A stretch of 64,000 nt of DNA from an uncultured Stenotrophomonas sp. (GCA_913775725.1 CAJYNG010000017.1:217996-281995), one strand, 5' to 3'; counted from the stretch's first letter, positions 16,440 through 26,863 are shown. Notes: generated by a model not told the origin, from the letters alone. Numbers and translations: made by a program.

Positions 16440-17675
16440 ATGCCATCGTTGCGTCAGCTGTCCGTCGTGCTCGCCCTGGCGCTGTGTGCGCCCCTGTCCG
16501 CCCACGCCATCGAGTTCAGTGCGCAGGAACTGGCCCGCGCCAAGGCCCTGCAGCAGCGCCTGGTCACTCTGGACAGCCATCTGGATACACCGGCCAATTT
16601 CGGCCGCACCGGTTTCGATATCGAGCAGCGCCACGACCGCAACGCGCTTTCGCAGGTGGACTACCCGCGCATGGTCGAGGGTGCGCTGGACGGCGGTTTC
16701 TGGGCGATCTACACCGACCAGGGCGACCGCACCACCGCCGCCCATCTGGCCGAGCGTGACCATGGCCTGCAGCGGCTGCTGGAGATCCGCGAAATGCTGG
16801 CCGCCAATCCCGAGCGTTTCGCGCTGGCATTGACCGCCGATGACGCGGCGCGGATCAAGGCCGCCGGCAAGCGCGTGGTCTACATCAGCATGGAAAACGC
16901 CAGCCCGCTGGTGGAAGACCCCAGCCTGCTCTCGTTCTACCACCGTGCCGGCCTGCGCCTGCTCAGTACCGTGCACTTCGCCAACAACGAGTTCGCCGAT
17001 TCGGCCACCGACCCCAAGGGCGCGGAGTGGAAAGGCCTGAGCCCGGCCGGCAAGGAGCTGGTGCGGCAGGCGGTGAAGCTGGGCATCGTGATCGACCAGT
17101 CACATGCGTCGGACGCGGTGTTCGACGACCTGCTGGCGATGATGCCGGTGCCGTTCGTGCTGTCGCACAGCTCGGCCAAGGCCGTGTACGACCACCCGCG
17201 CAATCTGGATGACGCGCGCCTGCGCAAGCTGGCCAAGGCCGGTGGCGTGATCCAGGTGAACGCCTATGGCGGCTACCTGATCGACACGGCGAAGACGCCC
17301 GAGCGCAAGCAGGCCGAAGAAGCGCTGAGCAAGCAGCTGGGCGGCTGGGAAGGCATGGGCATCGAGCAGGGTGTTGCCCTGCTGAAGGCCGAGCAGGCGC
17401 TGGACCATGAACACCCGGTGCGGCACGCCAGCCTGGACGACTTCTTCGCCCACTTCGAGCACATCCTCAAGGTGGTCGGCCCCGAGCACGTTGGCATTGG
17501 CCTGGACTGGGATGGTGGTGGTGGCCTGAGTGATCTGCCTGATGTCAGCCAGCTGCCGAAGATCACCGCGTGGCTGCTGCGCAAGGGCTATACCGAGCAG
17601 CAGATTGCCGGCATCTGGGGCGGCAACCTGCTGCGGGTGATGCGCCAGGCGCAGGAGCACGCCGCCCCTCTGTAG
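16440..17675 (+). CDS. Membrane dipeptidase, M19 (renal dipeptidase) family
   Basis: Zinc dipeptidase acting in the periplasm. A signal peptide (MPSLRQLSVVLALALCAPLSAHA) is followed by the M19 metal ligands: His47 and Asp49 in DSHLDT, Glu152 in SMENA, then His in DQSHAS and LSHSS. Near the C-terminus are VGIGLDWDGGGG and IWGGNLLRV, also conserved in the family. The physiological peptide is not evident. Its TAG stop codon is the TAG of a SMAG repeat, so the end of the protein seems to have been set by the repeat. Confidence 0.92.
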   Translation: MPSLRQLSVVLALALCAPLSAHAIEFSAQELARAKALQQRLVTLDSHLDTPANFGRTGFDIEQRHDRNALSQVDYPRMVEGALDGGFWAIYTDQGDRTTAAHLAERDHGLQRLLEIREMLAANPERFALALTADDAARIKAAGKRVVYISMENASPLVEDPSLLSFYHRAGLRLLSTVHFANNEFADSATDPKGAEWKGLSPAGKELVRQAVKLGIVIDQSHASDAVFDDLLAMMPVPFVLSHSSAKAVYDHPRNLDDARLRKLAKAGGVIQVNAYGGYLIDTAKTPERKQAEEALSKQLGGWEGMGIEQGVALLKAEQALDHEHPVRHASLDDFFAHFEHILKVVGPEHVGIGLDWDGGGGLSDLPDVSQLPKITAWLLRKGYTEQQIAGIWGGNLLRVMRQAQEHAAPL

Positions 17676-17706
17676 AGTCGAGCGGCGCTCGACTCTACAG
17701 AGGGGC
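17664..17706. repeat. Perfect 20-bp-arm SMAG palindrome containing a stop codon
   Basis: Arms GCCCCTCTGTAGAGTCGAGC and its exact complement flank a GGC centre. The GTAG tetranucleotide gives the dipeptidase its TAG stop. It lies between convergent genes, and a further small hairpin GCCGGGC-CAT-GCCCGGC follows, so it probably ends transcription from both sides. Confidence 0.85.
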
Positions 17707-17730
17707 GCCGGGCCATGCCCGGCGACGTCC

Positions 17731-19158
17731 TTATTTCGCGATCAGCGCGTGGCGACGGCTGTACAGGAAGTACAGCACCAGGCCCGCCAGGTTCCACAGC
17801 AGGAAATACAGCTGGGTGCTGTGCGGCAGGCTGAGGAACAGGTAGATGCAGCCCAGCGCGGCCAGCGGGCCGACCACGAAGGCCAGCGGGGTGCGGAAGG
17901 TGCGTTCGCGGTTGGGCTCACGCAGGCGCAGCACCACCAGACAGATGCCCACGGCGGTGAACGCGGCCAGGGTACCGGCATTGGCCAGTGCAGCGATCTC
18001 GTCCAGGCGCGCAACGCCGGCCAGCGCCGACACCACCACCGCGGTGAACAGCGTGGTCGCCACCGGCGTGCCGGTACGTGCATTGACCTTGGACAGGCTG
18101 CGCGGCAGCAGGCCATCGCGGCTCATCACGAAGAAGATGCGGCTCTGGCCGTACAGGAAGGCCAGCAGCACGGTCGGTAGCGCGATGATCGCGATCACGC
18201 CGATCACCATCGCCGCCGTCGGATGACCGAGCTGGCGCATGATCAGGGCAAGCGGCTCGGCGCTGTGGCCAAACACGGCGTAGCTCATCGCACCCACCGC
18301 GGCCAGCGCCACCAGCACATAGACGATGGTGCAGCCGATCATCGAACCGATGATGCCGATCGACAGGTCGCGGCCCGGGTTCTTGGTTTCCTCGGCGGCG
18401 GTGGAGATCGCATCGAAGCCGTAGAAGGCAAAGAAGATGATCGCCGCCGCCGCCATCACGCCGTGTTCGACGCCATCGGGGCCGATCGACTTGGCGAAGC
18501 CGTATGGCATGAACGGCTGCAGGTTGGCGCTGTCGAACGCGGGCAGGGCCACGGCCACGAAGATGGCCAGCGCGATCAGCTTGAACACCACCAGGATGGC
18601 GTTGAGGGTGGCGCTTTCCTTGGTGCCGGCCATCAGCATGCCGGCCACCAGCCAGGTGATGACGATCGCCGGCAGGTTGATCATGCCGCCTTCCACGTGC
18701 GGGCCGGCCGCCAGCCAGGCCGGCAGGTGCACGTTCCAGCCGAACTGGGTGTGGACCCATTCGAGGAAGCCGACGAAGTAGCCGGACCAGCCCACCGCCA
18801 CCGTACTCACCACCAGCGAGTACTCCAGGATCAGGCTCCAGCCCACCACCCAGGCAAACACTTCGCCCAGCGCACTGTAGCTGTAGGTGTAGGCACTGCC
18901 GGCGGCCGGCATCATCGTCGACAGCTCGGCGTAGGACAGCGCCGCGCAGGCACAGACCGCACCGGCGATGGCGAAGGAGATCAGCACGGCCGGGCCGGCC
19001 AGGTTGGCACCGACGCCGATCAGCGTGTAGATGCCGGTACCGACGATGGCGCCAATACCCAGCGCGATCAGGTGCGGCCAGCTGAGCGTCGGGATCAGAC
19101 GCCTGCCGGCTTCGTGGACGGTGACGGAATCTAGGGACTTGCGCCGGAACAGGGACAT
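17731..19158 (-). CDS. APC-superfamily amino acid permease (cationic amino acid transporter type)
   Basis: Inner-membrane amino acid transporter of 475 residues with about 12-14 hydrophobic segments. The first carries the APC signature IALGIGAIVGTGIYTLIG, and the FYGFDAISTAAEETKNPGRD loop is typical of the CAT/YfnA branch. The start MSLFRRKSLDSVTVHE is chosen by alignment of the amphipathic N-terminus; upstream in-frame sequence lacks protein-like character. Substrate cannot be assigned from sequence. It lies downstream of the aldo/keto reductase on the same strand, with a 175-bp gap. Confidence 0.92.
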   Translation of the reverse strand: MSLFRRKSLDSVTVHEAGRRLIPTLSWPHLIALGIGAIVGTGIYTLIGVGANLAGPAVLISFAIAGAVCACAALSYAELSTMMPAAGSAYTYSYSALGEVFAWVVGWSLILEYSLVVSTVAVGWSGYFVGFLEWVHTQFGWNVHLPAWLAAGPHVEGGMINLPAIVITWLVAGMLMAGTKESATLNAILVVFKLIALAIFVAVALPAFDSANLQPFMPYGFAKSIGPDGVEHGVMAAAAIIFFAFYGFDAISTAAEETKNPGRDLSIGIIGSMIGCTIVYVLVALAAVGAMSYAVFGHSAEPLALIMRQLGHPTAAMVIGVIAIIALPTVLLAFLYGQSRIFFVMSRDGLLPRSLSKVNARTGTPVATTLFTAVVVSALAGVARLDEIAALANAGTLAAFTAVGICLVVLRLREPNRERTFRTPLAFVVGPLAALGCIYLFLSLPHSTQLYFLLWNLAGLVLYFLYSRRHALIAK

Positions 19159-19333
19159 GCAGGCCTCGGAAGGGGTGACTAAGAACGACAAGTTCCCGAG
19201 TGTGACCGAACGCAGCGCAGCATTACCACTGACGGGGGTCATGCATGGCGGGGCGCGCGCTGCGCCCCGGCCAGGCTGCCGGAATCGGCACAATCCGGCG
19301 GCAGCCACCGGTGTGCGTTCGTTCCCGCCGCTG

Positions 19334-20329
<996 letters not shown>

Positions 20330-20450
20330 GCGGATCTCCTTGGGGAAGGCGCCACGCCTGGAGGGGCAGCGGCGAGGGGCACAGCATCCTCCACGCCATC
20401 ATGTGGATAAACTGCGTGCCACCGGACTTACCTTGAAGACTGGCTTCACA

Positions 20451-21353
20451 ATGGATGCCTCCGCCCCCCTCACCGCTGTGGTCGCCTTCGTCCACGTGGC
20501 CGAGCATGCCAGCTTTACCCGCGCCGCCGATGCCCTGGGCGTGTCGACCTCGGCGCTGTCGCAGAGCGTGCGCGCGCTGGAAGCGCGGATGGGCGTGCGG
20601 CTGCTGCAGCGGACCACGCGGCGGGTCAGCCTGACCGAACACGGCGCGCGTTTCCTGCAGCGCGTGCGTGGCGGCCTGGACCAGATCGACCAGGCCTTTG
20701 CCGAACTGGACAGCGCGCGCTCGGTGCCTGCCGGGCGGCTGCGTGTGACCCTGCCGCGCATCGTCGCCGATCGCATGGTCCTGCCGCGGCTGCCCGATTT
20801 CCTTGCGCGTTACCCGCAGGTGCAGGTGGAACTGTGCGTCGACCCGGCGCTGACCGATCTGGTGGCCGAGGGCTTCGACGCTGGCATCCGCCTCGGCGAA
20901 TCACTCGCACAGGGCATGATCGCGGTGCCGGTCGGGCCACCCGAGCGCCAGGTGGTGGTGGCCACGCGGGCCTATTTCGAACGCCATGGCGTGCCGCAGA
21001 CCCCGCATGACCTGCAGAGCCACGCCTGCATCGTGCACCGCCTGGCCAACGGCCGGCTGATGCCCTGGGAGTTCAGCCGCGAAGGCCACGACCTGGACGT
21101 GGAAGTGAGCGGGCGGCTGGTGTTCAACGATGCCGGCGTCGCCCATCGCGCCGTGTTGGCGGGGCTGGGCATGGCCCAGGGCTTCGCCTCGCTGATGGCC
21201 GACGACATCGCCGCTGGGCGACTGCAGAGCGTGCTGCAGGACTGGCAGCCGCCATTCCCTGGTTTCCACCTGTACTACCCCGCGCGCGAGCAGATGGCAC
21301 CCAAGCTGCGGGTGTTCATCGACCACCTGCGCGCGGAGATGCACGACCGGTAG
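20451..21353 (+). CDS. LysR-family transcriptional regulator
   Basis: 300 residues. The N-terminal winged helix-turn-helix reads FVHVAEHASFTRAADALGVSTSALSQSVRALEAR (split here for quoting: key helix TRAADALGVSTSALSQSV), followed by a substrate-binding domain. It is divergent from the aldo/keto reductase, the normal arrangement for a LysR regulator and its target. The start ATG (MDASAPLTAVVAF) gives the standard family length. The TAG stop codon is supplied by a SMAG repeat. Confidence 0.93.
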   Translation: MDASAPLTAVVAFVHVAEHASFTRAADALGVSTSALSQSVRALEARMGVRLLQRTTRRVSLTEHGARFLQRVRGGLDQIDQAFAELDSARSVPAGRLRVTLPRIVADRMVLPRLPDFLARYPQVQVELCVDPALTDLVAEGFDAGIRLGESLAQGMIAVPVGPPERQVVVATRAYFERHGVPQTPHDLQSHACIVHRLANGRLMPWEFSREGHDLDVEVSGRLVFNDAGVAHRAVLAGLGMAQGFASLMADDIAAGRLQSVLQDWQPPFPGFHLYYPAREQMAPKLRVFIDHLRAEMHDR

Positions 21354-21373
21354 ATGCCAACCTTGGTTGGCAT
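21350..21373 (+). repeat. SMAG repeat overlapping the LysR stop codon
   Basis: GTAG (21350-21353) followed by ATGCCAACC-TT-GGTTGGCAT. The TAG is the stop codon of the regulator gene. It lies between convergent genes. Confidence 0.85.
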
Positions 21374-21376
21374 GCT

Positions 21377-21811
21377 TCAATCGACCACGCGCGCCGCTAC
21401 GCCTCCCGGCCAATGGCAGCCATCCTCGTGCCACGCCTCGACGTCCTCGTTGAACTCGGTACGTTGCCCGTCGCGGGCGCGCTCGTAGCTGAAACCGTAG
21501 ACGTGCGCGCCCTGGGTGCTCAGGTAGTAGCGCCCATTGAGGCGGCCACCGATGCGTTCTTCCCAGACGCTGTCGAACTGGTATGGGCGGTCTTCGTCCA
21601 GCACCGTCGTTTCCTGCGACACCTGTTGCACCTGCAGACGGCCGCGCTGCCCGGCGTACTGCACGTCGGCGCTGCCATCGTCCAGCCAGCGCCACAGCAG
21701 GTGGATGCCGTCGTTGCGGCCCCCGGTGAGGCAGCGATGGTCCTGCACGCTGGCCGCTGCGGTGTCGGCCAGAAGCCCGATGAACACCAGCACCAGCCGC
21801 CGCCGGATCAT
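21377..21811 (-). CDS. Small secreted protein of unknown function
   Basis: 144 residues with a short signal peptide (MIRRRLVLVFIGLLADTAAAS). The mature part contains two cysteines far apart (HRCLTGG and DGCHWPG) that could form a disulfide, and many aromatic residues. I do not recognise the family. Its ATG overlaps the TGA of the upstream LysE-type exporter (ATGA), so it is translationally coupled to it and probably shares its regulation. Confidence 0.7.
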   Translation of the reverse strand: MIRRRLVLVFIGLLADTAAASVQDHRCLTGGRNDGIHLLWRWLDDGSADVQYAGQRGRLQVQQVSQETTVLDEDRPYQFDSVWEERIGGRLNGRYYLSTQGAHVYGFSYERARDGQRTEFNEDVEAWHEDGCHWPGGVAARVVD

Positions 21812-22437
21812 CCATTCAGCCCCAACCGGATGCCGAAGCCCACCAGGAACAGGCCGGCCACGCGGCGCAGCGCATCGCTGATGCGCGGGTGCTGGATCAG
21901 GCGGCGACGGGCCAGGTTGCCCACGCCGATCAGCATAGAGCAGTAGGCGATGCTGACCACCAGGATGATGCCGGCCAGCGCCGCGAAGGTGGCGATGCCC
22001 TGGTGTGCCTTCGGATCGATGAACAACGGCAGGAAGGCCATGTAGAACAGGATCGCCTTCGGGTTGAGCAGGCTGACCAGGATCGCCTGCTGGAAGTATC
22101 GGCCTGGCTGCATGCGGATCGGGCCGGCGTCATCGCCCTCGTGCTTCGGCGTGCGCAGCAGGCTGATGCCCACCCACACCAGGTAGGCCGCACCCAGGTA
22201 CTGCACGGCGTGGAACACCAGCGGGTTGGCCTTGAGCAGCGCCGCCACGCCGGCCAATGCCAGCCACATCAGGATCTGGTCGCCGACCAGCAGGCCGGCC
22301 AGCGCGGTGTAGCCGCCACGCACGCCGCCACGGCCGGTGGCGGTCAGCAGGGTGAAGGTGCCGGGGCCGGGCAGGGCGAGAAACACCAGCACAGCGACCA
22401 GAAACGTCCACAGGTCCTGGATGCCCATCCACGGCAT
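21808..22437 (-). CDS. LysE/RhtB-family amino acid exporter, LeuE-like
   Basis: 209-residue inner-membrane exporter with about six hydrophobic segments. LPGPGTFTLLTATGRGGVRG near the start and LLNPKAILFYMAFLPLFID are characteristic of the family. The phrases GVAALLKANPLVFHAVQYLGAAYL and GFGIRLGLNG track E. coli LeuE (YeaS), so leucine or related amino acids are plausible substrates. It is followed by the overlapping small secreted protein and lies downstream of a LysR gene on the same strand. Confidence 0.88.
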   Translation of the reverse strand: MPWMGIQDLWTFLVAVLVFLALPGPGTFTLLTATGRGGVRGGYTALAGLLVGDQILMWLALAGVAALLKANPLVFHAVQYLGAAYLVWVGISLLRTPKHEGDDAGPIRMQPGRYFQQAILVSLLNPKAILFYMAFLPLFIDPKAHQGIATFAALAGIILVVSIAYCSMLIGVGNLARRRLIQHPRISDALRRVAGLFLVGFGIRLGLNG

Positions 22438-22452
22438 GGCGGCGTTCTCTTG

Positions 22453-23424
22453 TTACGGGGGGCCGCCATTGTCGGTCAGCGCCGGGATTGGCGACAGGGG
22501 GCCGGTGGACCCACCCGGCATGCCAGACAGCAGCGGTTGCAGGTGCTGGCGCAGCTGCGCGTGCAGTTGCCGTACCGCTGGCGAGAACTGCTTGCGGTGC
22601 GGACATACCAGCTGCAGCGGGATGCTGCTGCCAACACCGTCCAGCAGCAGCTGCAGGCGCCCGGCCAGCACGTCCTCGCGCAGGTCCAGCCAGGACTTGT
22701 AGGTGATGCCTTCGCCGGCCACCGCCCAGCGTCGCACTACATCGGCGTCGTCGCAGACCAGCGGACCGCGCACGGGAATCACGCTACGGCGCCCTTCGAC
22801 GTCGAATGACCAGCGATCGTAGGCGCGGCCACTGAGCTGGTAGACCAGGCAATCGTGCTCACGCAGCTCGTCCAGGCGCGTGGGCGTACCGCGCCGCTGC
22901 AGGTAGTCGGGCGAGGCCGCGAGTACGCGCCGATTGCCTTCCAGCAGGGGCAGGGCGACGTAGTTGGCGTCGTCGAAGTGGCCGATGCGGATGGCCACGT
23001 CGACCGGGTCGCGGAACACATCAGCCACTTCGTCGGACAGGCGCAGGTGCAGGCGCAGCCGCGGGTGCGCGGCGCGGAAGGCGCTCAGCCAGGGCAGCAG
23101 CAGGTTGCGGCCGAGGTCCGAGGGCGCCGACAGCTGCAGGGTGCCGTGCAGCTCGGTGTCCTCGCCCTGCACGCGCGCCTGGCCCTCGCGCAGGGTGGCC
23201 AGCACCTCCTGCGCATACGGCAGGTACAGCGCGCCCTCGCCGGTCAGGCGCAGGCTGCGGGTGGTGCGCACGAACAGGCGCAGGTCCAGCTCGCGTTCCA
23301 GCCGCGCCACTGCCGCGGCAACCTGCCCCGGCAGCAGATCGGCCTCGCGGGCCGCCTGCGAGAAGCTGCCCAGCGCGGCCGTGCGGACGAACAGCTGCAG
23401 ATCGTCGAAGCGGATCATCTTCAT
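22453..23424 (-). CDS. LysR-family transcriptional regulator
   Basis: 323 residues; helix-turn-helix region SFSQAAREADLLPGQVAAAV near the N-terminus, then a CrgA-type effector domain. The start MKMIRFDDLQLFVRTA fits the family; a second ATG two codons later is equally possible. It is divergent from an oxidoreductase gene 91 bp away, its likely target, and ends 15 bp before the LeuE-like exporter on the same strand. An extra Gly/Pro-rich tail of about 20 residues follows the usual end of the domain. Confidence 0.92.
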   Translation of the reverse strand: MKMIRFDDLQLFVRTAALGSFSQAAREADLLPGQVAAAVARLERELDLRLFVRTTRSLRLTGEGALYLPYAQEVLATLREGQARVQGEDTELHGTLQLSAPSDLGRNLLLPWLSAFRAAHPRLRLHLRLSDEVADVFRDPVDVAIRIGHFDDANYVALPLLEGNRRVLAASPDYLQRRGTPTRLDELREHDCLVYQLSGRAYDRWSFDVEGRRSVIPVRGPLVCDDADVVRRWAVAGEGITYKSWLDLREDVLAGRLQLLLDGVGSSIPLQLVCPHRKQFSPAVRQLHAQLRQHLQPLLSGMPGGSTGPLSPIPALTDNGGPP

Positions 23425-23515
23425 TGCCAGAGTGAAAGTGCTGCCCGATTCTGCGCCTTTCTGCGGGAGCGCGCGCGGCGCAACCTGTCGCCTCCTTCCC
23501 CACTGGACCGCTGCC

Positions 23516-24523
23516 ATGCGCGCCATTGCCTACACCCAAGCCGGCCTGCCGATCGATGATGCCCAGGCCCTGATCGACATCGAACTGGAACTGCCGCAGC
23601 CCGGCCCGCGTGATCTGCGCGTGGCGGTACGCGCGGTGGCGGTGAATCCGGTCGACACCAAGGTCCGCCGCGGCGTGGCCACCGATGGCCCGCGTGTGCT
23701 GGGCTGGGATGCGGTCGGCATCGTCGACGCGGTGGGCAGCGAGGTGACCCTGTTCCAGCCCGGCGACGCGGTCTACTACGCCGGGGTCATCGACCGCCCG
23801 GGCAGCAATGCCGAGTACCAGCTGGTGGACGAGCGCAGCGTCGGCCGCAAGCCGGCCAGTCTCGACGATGCCGCCGCCGCCGCACTGCCGCTGACCGCGA
23901 TCACTGCCTGGGAGCTGCTGTTCGACCGCCTGCGCATTCCCGAGGGCGGCGGTGAAGGCCAGACCCTGCTGGTGATCGGCGCTGCCGGCGGTGTCGGTTC
24001 GATCCTGGTGCAGCTGGCGCGGAAGCTGACCAAGCTGACCGTGATCGGCACCGCCTCGCGTCCGGATACCCAGGACTGGGCGTACGCAATGGGCGCACAC
24101 CACGTGATCGACCACAGCCTGCCGCTGGCCGAGGGACTGGCACGCCTGGGCATCAGCGAGGTGCAGCACGTGGCCAGCCTGACCCACTCCGACCAGCACT
24201 ACGCGCAGATCGTGGAGCTGCTGGCGCCGCAGGGCCAGTTCGGCCTGATCGATGACCCGGGCCAGGTGGATGTGATGGCGCTCAAGCGCAAGGCGCTGTC
24301 ACTGCACTGGGAATCGATGTTCACCCGGCCGCTGTACCGCACCGCCGACATGCAGCGCCAGCACGACCTGTTGAACCGGGTGGCCGAGCTGATCGACACC
24401 GGCGTGCTGCAGACCACCCTGGGCGAGCACTTCGGGCGCATCGACGCGGCCAACCTGCGGCGCGCCCATGCGCTGCTGGAGAGCCATCGCGCCAAGGGCA
24501 AGATCGTGCTGGAAGGCTGGTAG
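23516..24523 (+). CDS. Zinc-independent medium-chain dehydrogenase / quinone oxidoreductase family protein
   Basis: 335 residues of the MDR superfamily: GroES-like N-terminal half with VNPVDTKVRRG and VLGWDAVGIVDAVGSEV, then a Rossmann fold with LLVIGAAGGVGSILVQLARK. The structural and catalytic zinc cysteines of true alcohol dehydrogenases are absent, which fits the NADPH:quinone reductase-like branch (zinc-binding alcohol dehydrogenase family by common database naming). It is divergent from a LysR regulator. Substrate unknown. Confidence 0.9.
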   Translation: MRAIAYTQAGLPIDDAQALIDIELELPQPGPRDLRVAVRAVAVNPVDTKVRRGVATDGPRVLGWDAVGIVDAVGSEVTLFQPGDAVYYAGVIDRPGSNAEYQLVDERSVGRKPASLDDAAAAALPLTAITAWELLFDRLRIPEGGGEGQTLLVIGAAGGVGSILVQLARKLTKLTVIGTASRPDTQDWAYAMGAHHVIDHSLPLAEGLARLGISEVQHVASLTHSDQHYAQIVELLAPQGQFGLIDDPGQVDVMALKRKALSLHWESMFTRPLYRTADMQRQHDLLNRVAELIDTGVLQTTLGEHFGRIDAANLRRAHALLESHRAKGKIVLEGW

Positions 24524-24538
24524 GAGCAGACGCTGTCT

Positions 24539-24562
24539 GTAGAGCCGAGCCCACGCTCGGCT
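24539..24562 (+). repeat. SMAG GTAG stem-loop repeat
   Basis: GTAG followed by AGCCGAGC-CCAC-GCTCGGCT, 16 bases after the oxidoreductase stop codon. Confidence 0.8.
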
Positions 24563-24610
24563 GCCGTTCGCGCGTGGGCGTCTGGTAAGGCAGGTTGTTC
24601 CCGCGCCCTT

Positions 24611-24651
24611 GGGGTCAGATCCCTTTCCCAAAGGGAAAGGGATCTGACCCC
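24611..24651. repeat. Perfect 19-bp-arm GGGGTC palindrome between convergent genes
   Basis: GGGGTCAGATCCCTTTCCC, an AAA centre and the exact complement. The longest perfect member of the GGGGTC family here. It ends five bases before the GST stop codon. It could terminate both convergent genes, although no T-run follows. Confidence 0.8.
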
Positions 24652-24655
24652 TGCC

Positions 24656-25261
24656 TCAGGCCACGCCGTTGTCGACGTGGTCGGCGAAACCGGGCTGCTG
24701 GCGCAGGCGCTCGAACCAGGCCTCTACGTGTGCCAGTGCGGGCCTGCGCCCCGGTGTGCTGCGCCAGCGTTGGGTCGACAGCCCCAGCACGATATCTGCA
24801 AGGGTGAAGGTGCTGCCCGCCACATGGCCGTCGGTAGCGGAAAGCTGTGCATCAAGCACGCCCATCAGCCGGTTCCACTGCGCCAGGCTGGCGTCCGCAC
24901 GGGCGTCATCCGGATAGTCCGGATGCTGGCGCACGCGCGCCATGAACACGTGCCGCCAGGCGCTGTTGAGGTCGCTGGCCTGCCAGTCCATCCACTGCTC
25001 CACCCGGGCCCGGTCCTTCGCTGCACGTGGCAGCAGATCCTCGCGGCCGGCGCGTGCGGCCAGGTAGCGGCAGATGCTGTTGGATTCCCACAGCACGAAG
25101 TCGCCATCGCGCAGCACCGGCACCTGACGGTTGGGGTTCAGCGTGGCCAGCACGTCCGGCGGGGGTGCCGGTTCGTGGTGCAGGGGCAGGTCCAGGCCGG
25201 CGCACAGCCACAGCACCTTGCGCACGTTGATGGAGGTGGGCTTTCCGTACAGAGCGAGCAT
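24656..25261 (-). CDS. Glutathione S-transferase family protein
   Basis: 201 residues. Thioredoxin-like N-terminal half with LYGKPTSINVRKVLW, the cis-proline segment NRQVPVLRDGDFVLWES and ESNSICRYL that bind glutathione, then an all-helical C-terminal half with FTLADIVLGLS. The serine in TSINVRK is the probable catalytic residue, placing it near theta/beta-like bacterial classes. The start MLALYGKPTS was chosen because it opens the fold directly. Role presumed detoxification or stress. Confidence 0.9.
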   Translation of the reverse strand: MLALYGKPTSINVRKVLWLCAGLDLPLHHEPAPPPDVLATLNPNRQVPVLRDGDFVLWESNSICRYLAARAGREDLLPRAAKDRARVEQWMDWQASDLNSAWRHVFMARVRQHPDYPDDARADASLAQWNRLMGVLDAQLSATDGHVAGSTFTLADIVLGLSTQRWRSTPGRRPALAHVEAWFERLRQQPGFADHVDNGVA

Positions 25262-25306
25262 GGTCCTGACGCAGCAGCTGAGACTCGGCCAGCCTACACT
25301 TGCCCC

Positions 25307-26863
25307 ATGCATACCGAATATCTGCTCATTGGCGGCCTTCTATTGGCCGTGCTCATCCTGCAGCTGGTCACCCTGCTGCGCCGCCCGCCGCATGACCGTC
25401 TGGAACAGGCGGTACGCGAGGAGGCGCGCTCTGGCCGCAGTGAACTGCGCGAACAGCTCGATGGCTTTGCCCGCGCGCTGACCGATCTGTCCACCCGCAC
25501 CGACCAGCGCCTGGACCTGTTGCGCGAAGCGCTGGGCGAAGACGCCCGCAAGGCACGCGCCGAGGCGGCCGAGAGCCAGCAGCGGGGCGCCGCGCTGATG
25601 GGGCAGCGGCTGCAGGAACTGCGCGGCCAGCTGGAGACATTCGGCCAGCAGCAGGAAGCCCGCATCCATGCCTTTGGCCAGCAGCTGCAGGAACTCACCG
25701 GGCGTATCGATACACAGCTCGGCGCGCTGCGCCAGACCCTGGTGGACGATGCACGCAAGGGTCGCGAGGAAGGCGCGCAATCGCAGCAGCGCCTGACCGA
25801 CAACCTGGGCCTGCGCCTGCAGGAACTGACCCAGCGCAACGAACAGCGCATCGCCGAGATGCGTGCCACGCTGGAAGAACAGCTGCGCGCGCTGCAGAAC
25901 GACAACGCGCAGAAGCTGGAGCAGATGCGCCACACCGTGGACGAGAAGCTGCAGTCGACGCTGGAAACGCGGCTGGGCAATTCCTTCAAGCTGGTCTCCG
26001 AGCGCCTGGAACAGGTGCAGCGTGGTCTCGGCGAAATGCAGCAGCTGGCCACCGGCGTCGGCGACCTCAAGCGCGTGCTGACCAACGTCAAGAACCGTGG
26101 AAGCTGGGGTGAAGTACAGCTGGAGAACATCCTCGAGCAGACGCTCACCCAGGAGCAGTACGCGCGTGCGGTGAAGGTGCGCCCGGATAGTGGCGAGATG
26201 GTCGATATCGCCGTGCGCCTGCCGGGCCGCAGCAGCGACGACACGCCGGTGTGGCTGCCGATCGACTCCAAGTTCCCGCGCGAGGATTACGAGCGCCTGC
26301 TGGACGCGCAGGAACAGGGTGACGCCGAGGGTGTGCGCCTGCAGGGCATCCAGCTTGAACGCGCGGTGCGCGTGCAGGCCAAGTCGATCTGCGACAAGTA
26401 CATCGCGCCGCCGCACACCACCGACTTCGCGGTGATGTTCCTGCCCACCGAAGGCCTGTATGCCGAAGTGATCCGGCGCCCGGGCCTGGTCGATCTGCTG
26501 CAGCGGGAGCACCGCGTGGTGGTGGCCGGCCCGACCACAGTCACCGCGCTGCTCAACAGCCTGCAGATGGGCTTCCGCACGCTGGCCATCGAGCAGCGTT
26601 CCAGCGAGGTGTGGAGCCTGCTGGGTGCGGTGAAGAGCGAGTTCGGCAAGTTCGCCGGCATCCTGGAAAAGGCCGAGAAGCAGATCACCACGGTGGGTCG
26701 CAGCATCGGCGAGGCCAGCCGCAAGACCCGCACCATCGAACGGCGCCTGCGTGGCGTGGAGTCGCTGGCGTCCGAACAGGCGCAGTCGCTGCTCGGCGAT
26801 CTGGCCGAGGGTGATGCGGCGGGCGAGGACGAAGGCAGTGAAGGCGACGGCGACGAGACCTGA
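25307..26863 (+). CDS. rmuC: DNA recombination protein RmuC
   Basis: RmuC limits rearrangements between short inverted repeats and contains a restriction endonuclease-like fold. The 518 residues start with a membrane segment (EYLLIGGLLLAVLILQLVTLL), continue with a long coiled coil (about 30-235, Gln/Arg/Glu rich) and end with the conserved domain: NRGSWGEVQLENILEQ, WLPIDSKFPREDYERLL and FLPTEGLYAEV. The C-terminal 20 residues are very acidic (GDAAGEDEGSEGDGDET). It is divergent from the GST gene. Confidence 0.95.
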   Translation: MHTEYLLIGGLLLAVLILQLVTLLRRPPHDRLEQAVREEARSGRSELREQLDGFARALTDLSTRTDQRLDLLREALGEDARKARAEAAESQQRGAALMGQRLQELRGQLETFGQQQEARIHAFGQQLQELTGRIDTQLGALRQTLVDDARKGREEGAQSQQRLTDNLGLRLQELTQRNEQRIAEMRATLEEQLRALQNDNAQKLEQMRHTVDEKLQSTLETRLGNSFKLVSERLEQVQRGLGEMQQLATGVGDLKRVLTNVKNRGSWGEVQLENILEQTLTQEQYARAVKVRPDSGEMVDIAVRLPGRSSDDTPVWLPIDSKFPREDYERLLDAQEQGDAEGVRLQGIQLERAVRVQAKSICDKYIAPPHTTDFAVMFLPTEGLYAEVIRRPGLVDLLQREHRVVVAGPTTVTALLNSLQMGFRTLAIEQRSSEVWSLLGAVKSEFGKFAGILEKAEKQITTVGRSIGEASRKTRTIERRLRGVESLASEQAQSLLGDLAEGDAAGEDEGSEGDGDET

